5,877 nucleotides of DNA from Oscillospiraceae bacterium (lineage in GTDB: Bacteria; Bacillota; Clostridia; Oscillospirales; UBA929). The position numbers were made by a program, and so were the translations under genes. The notes beneath the pieces are model-generated. The model was not told where the DNA came from. It saw only the letters and a list, made by a program, of their open reading frames with translations, and searched no databases. This document shows positions 4,983 through 5,877 of the stretch, in pieces. The stretch's first letter is position 1, and each line of letters starts with the position of its first letter. Location of the stretch: positions 1-5,877 of the forward strand of contig WRLJ01000119.1 of assembly GCA_009777685.1 (NCBI GenBank), read 5' to 3'.

Positions 4983-5877
4983 CTAATAATCCAGCCAGGT
5001 CATCCTCGGATGGCGCTTTACGCTGCTGATCATACCCATGGCCGCGTACATGACGACGTTCGACGAGCCGCCATAGCTGATGAAGGGCAGAGGGATTCCA
5101 ATCACGGGGGTCACCCCGGCGCACATGAGGGCATTTTCAAAAACCTGAAAGATCATCATCCCCGCCACGCCGAAGCAGACCAGCGCGCCCAGGCCGTTGC
5201 GCGCCCGCCGCGCGATCAGCAGAACGCGGACGGTGATGCCCGTCAGCAGAAGCAGCAGCGCCGCACAGCCCAGCAGGCCCAGTTCCTCGCCGCAGGCGGC
5301 GAAAATAAAGTCGGTGTGGAGGCCGGGGAAATTTCCCCGCTGGGTATAGATGCCGTTATACAGCCCCTGACCGGTCAGCCCCCCGCCGCTGAGGGTGCGC
5401 ATACTGAGCAGGGTGTGCCAGCCGCTGCCCTCCGGGTCCATCATGGGGTTGAGGATGATCAAAATCCGGCTGCGCCGGGAGTCGGAGAGGAGGGACCAGA
5501 CAACGGGCACGATCGCGGCCCCTGCCGCCGCCGCCACCGCAAACCACACGGCCTTCACCCCCGCGCCGAACATCATCGCCAGCAGGATCGCCACATAAAT
5601 CAACGCCACGCCCAGATCGTCCGAAAGGGTCATGATCAGGCCCATCATAAAAACCGTGTGGACAAAATACCCCGCCACAGGCAGAATCCCGCTCACATTC
5701 TCGCGGAAGCGGTACATCTGCACAGCCATCAGAAGGATAAAGCCGGCCTTGGCGACCTCCGGCGCGCCGATGTTGAACGGCAGGCCGGGGATGATCAGCC
5801 AGCTGGTGTTGCCGCCGACCCTCGCGCCGAACGGAATCAGCAGCAGCATGACCCCTATGTTGAAGCCCAGAATCCAC
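4983..5877 (-). CDS. FtsW/RodA/SpoVE-family (SEDS) peptidoglycan glycosyltransferase, N-terminus outside window
   Basis: SEDS proteins are polytopic membrane enzymes that polymerise lipid II into glycan strands, each paired with a class B PBP. The frame is open to the right edge, so the first ~100 residues are missing; the window holds 297. Seen in order: WILGFNIGV, FGARVGGNTSWL, a PFNIGAPEVAK segment, LSDDLGVALIY, RILIILNPMMDPEGSGWHTLLS with the following GGG-L-GQGLYNG, the catalytic-loop HTDFIFAACGEELG, and GVTPVIGIPLPFISYGGSS before a basic tail ending WLDY. The Asp of HTDF, essential in RodA and FtsW, is kept. Two usual family signatures differ: the QPSE segment reads GAPE, and the Glu of LPE-x-HTDF is Gly. 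Roles in elongation, division or sporulation cannot be separated on this fragment. No terminator separates it from the next gene, though that gene has its own promoter. Confidence 0.93.
   Translation of the reverse strand, partial: WILGFNIGVMLLLIPFGARVGGNTSWLIIPGLPFNIGAPEVAKAGFILLMAVQMYRFRENVSGILPVAGYFVHTVFMMGLIMTLSDDLGVALIYVAILLAMMFGAGVKAVWFAVAAAAGAAIVPVVWSLLSDSRRSRILIILNPMMDPEGSGWHTLLSMRTLSGGGLTGQGLYNGIYTQRGNFPGLHTDFIFAACGEELGLLGCAALLLLLTGITVRVLLIARRARNGLGALVCFGVAGMMIFQVFENALMCAGVTPVIGIPLPFISYGGSSNVVMYAAMGMISSVKRHPRMTWLDY

Overview
The window looks like a chromosomal segment from a GC-rich member of the Clostridia (Firmicutes), possibly Oscillospirales-like. The evidence is bacterial tsaE/tsaB genes in a tight unit, a solitary ECF-transporter S component, a cytosolic cyclic-2,3-diphosphoglycerate-synthase-type GTPase common in anaerobic Firmicutes, sigma-A-type promoters (TTGACA with 16-17 bp spacing), and intergenic palindromic repeats. 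The lineage is an inference from gene content; no rRNA or marker gene settles it.

Layout, left to right. Bases 1-330 are non-coding and hold two kinds of dispersed palindromic repeat: three copies of a GGCGCGA...TCGCGCC hairpin unit and one larger 26-bp-arm inverted repeat. A strong 14-bp GC-rich hairpin (331-362) follows, lying at the 3' side of a minus-strand gene (409-780). That gene encodes a small secreted protein made almost entirely of two near-identical ~38-residue repeats, each with an H-x-H-x3-C-x-H cluster. I do not recognise this protein, and it is the most novel item here. An AT-rich divergent intergenic region (781-1100) carries a good promoter in each direction. The plus-strand gene 1101-1691 is an ECF-type vitamin/micronutrient S component.

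From 1700 to the right edge everything is on the minus strand, in transcription order: a FtsW/RodA/SpoVE (SEDS) membrane glycosyltransferase whose N-terminus lies outside the window; a cyclic 2,3-diphosphoglycerate synthase-family GTPase (COG2403) with its own promoter; tsaE and tsaB, overlapping by 11 bases, which act with TsaD (not here) in the tRNA t6A37 threonylcarbamoyl transferase complex; and upp, uracil phosphoribosyltransferase. The GTPase, tsaE, tsaB and upp have short gaps with no convincing terminator and probably form one transcript. upp ends only 8 bases from the convergent S-component gene.

Most of the window is housekeeping. The parts that deserve a second look are the duplicated His/Cys secreted protein, the repeat cluster beside it, the unusual motif variants in the SEDS protein, and the placement of the COG2403 GTPase and upp around the t6A genes.
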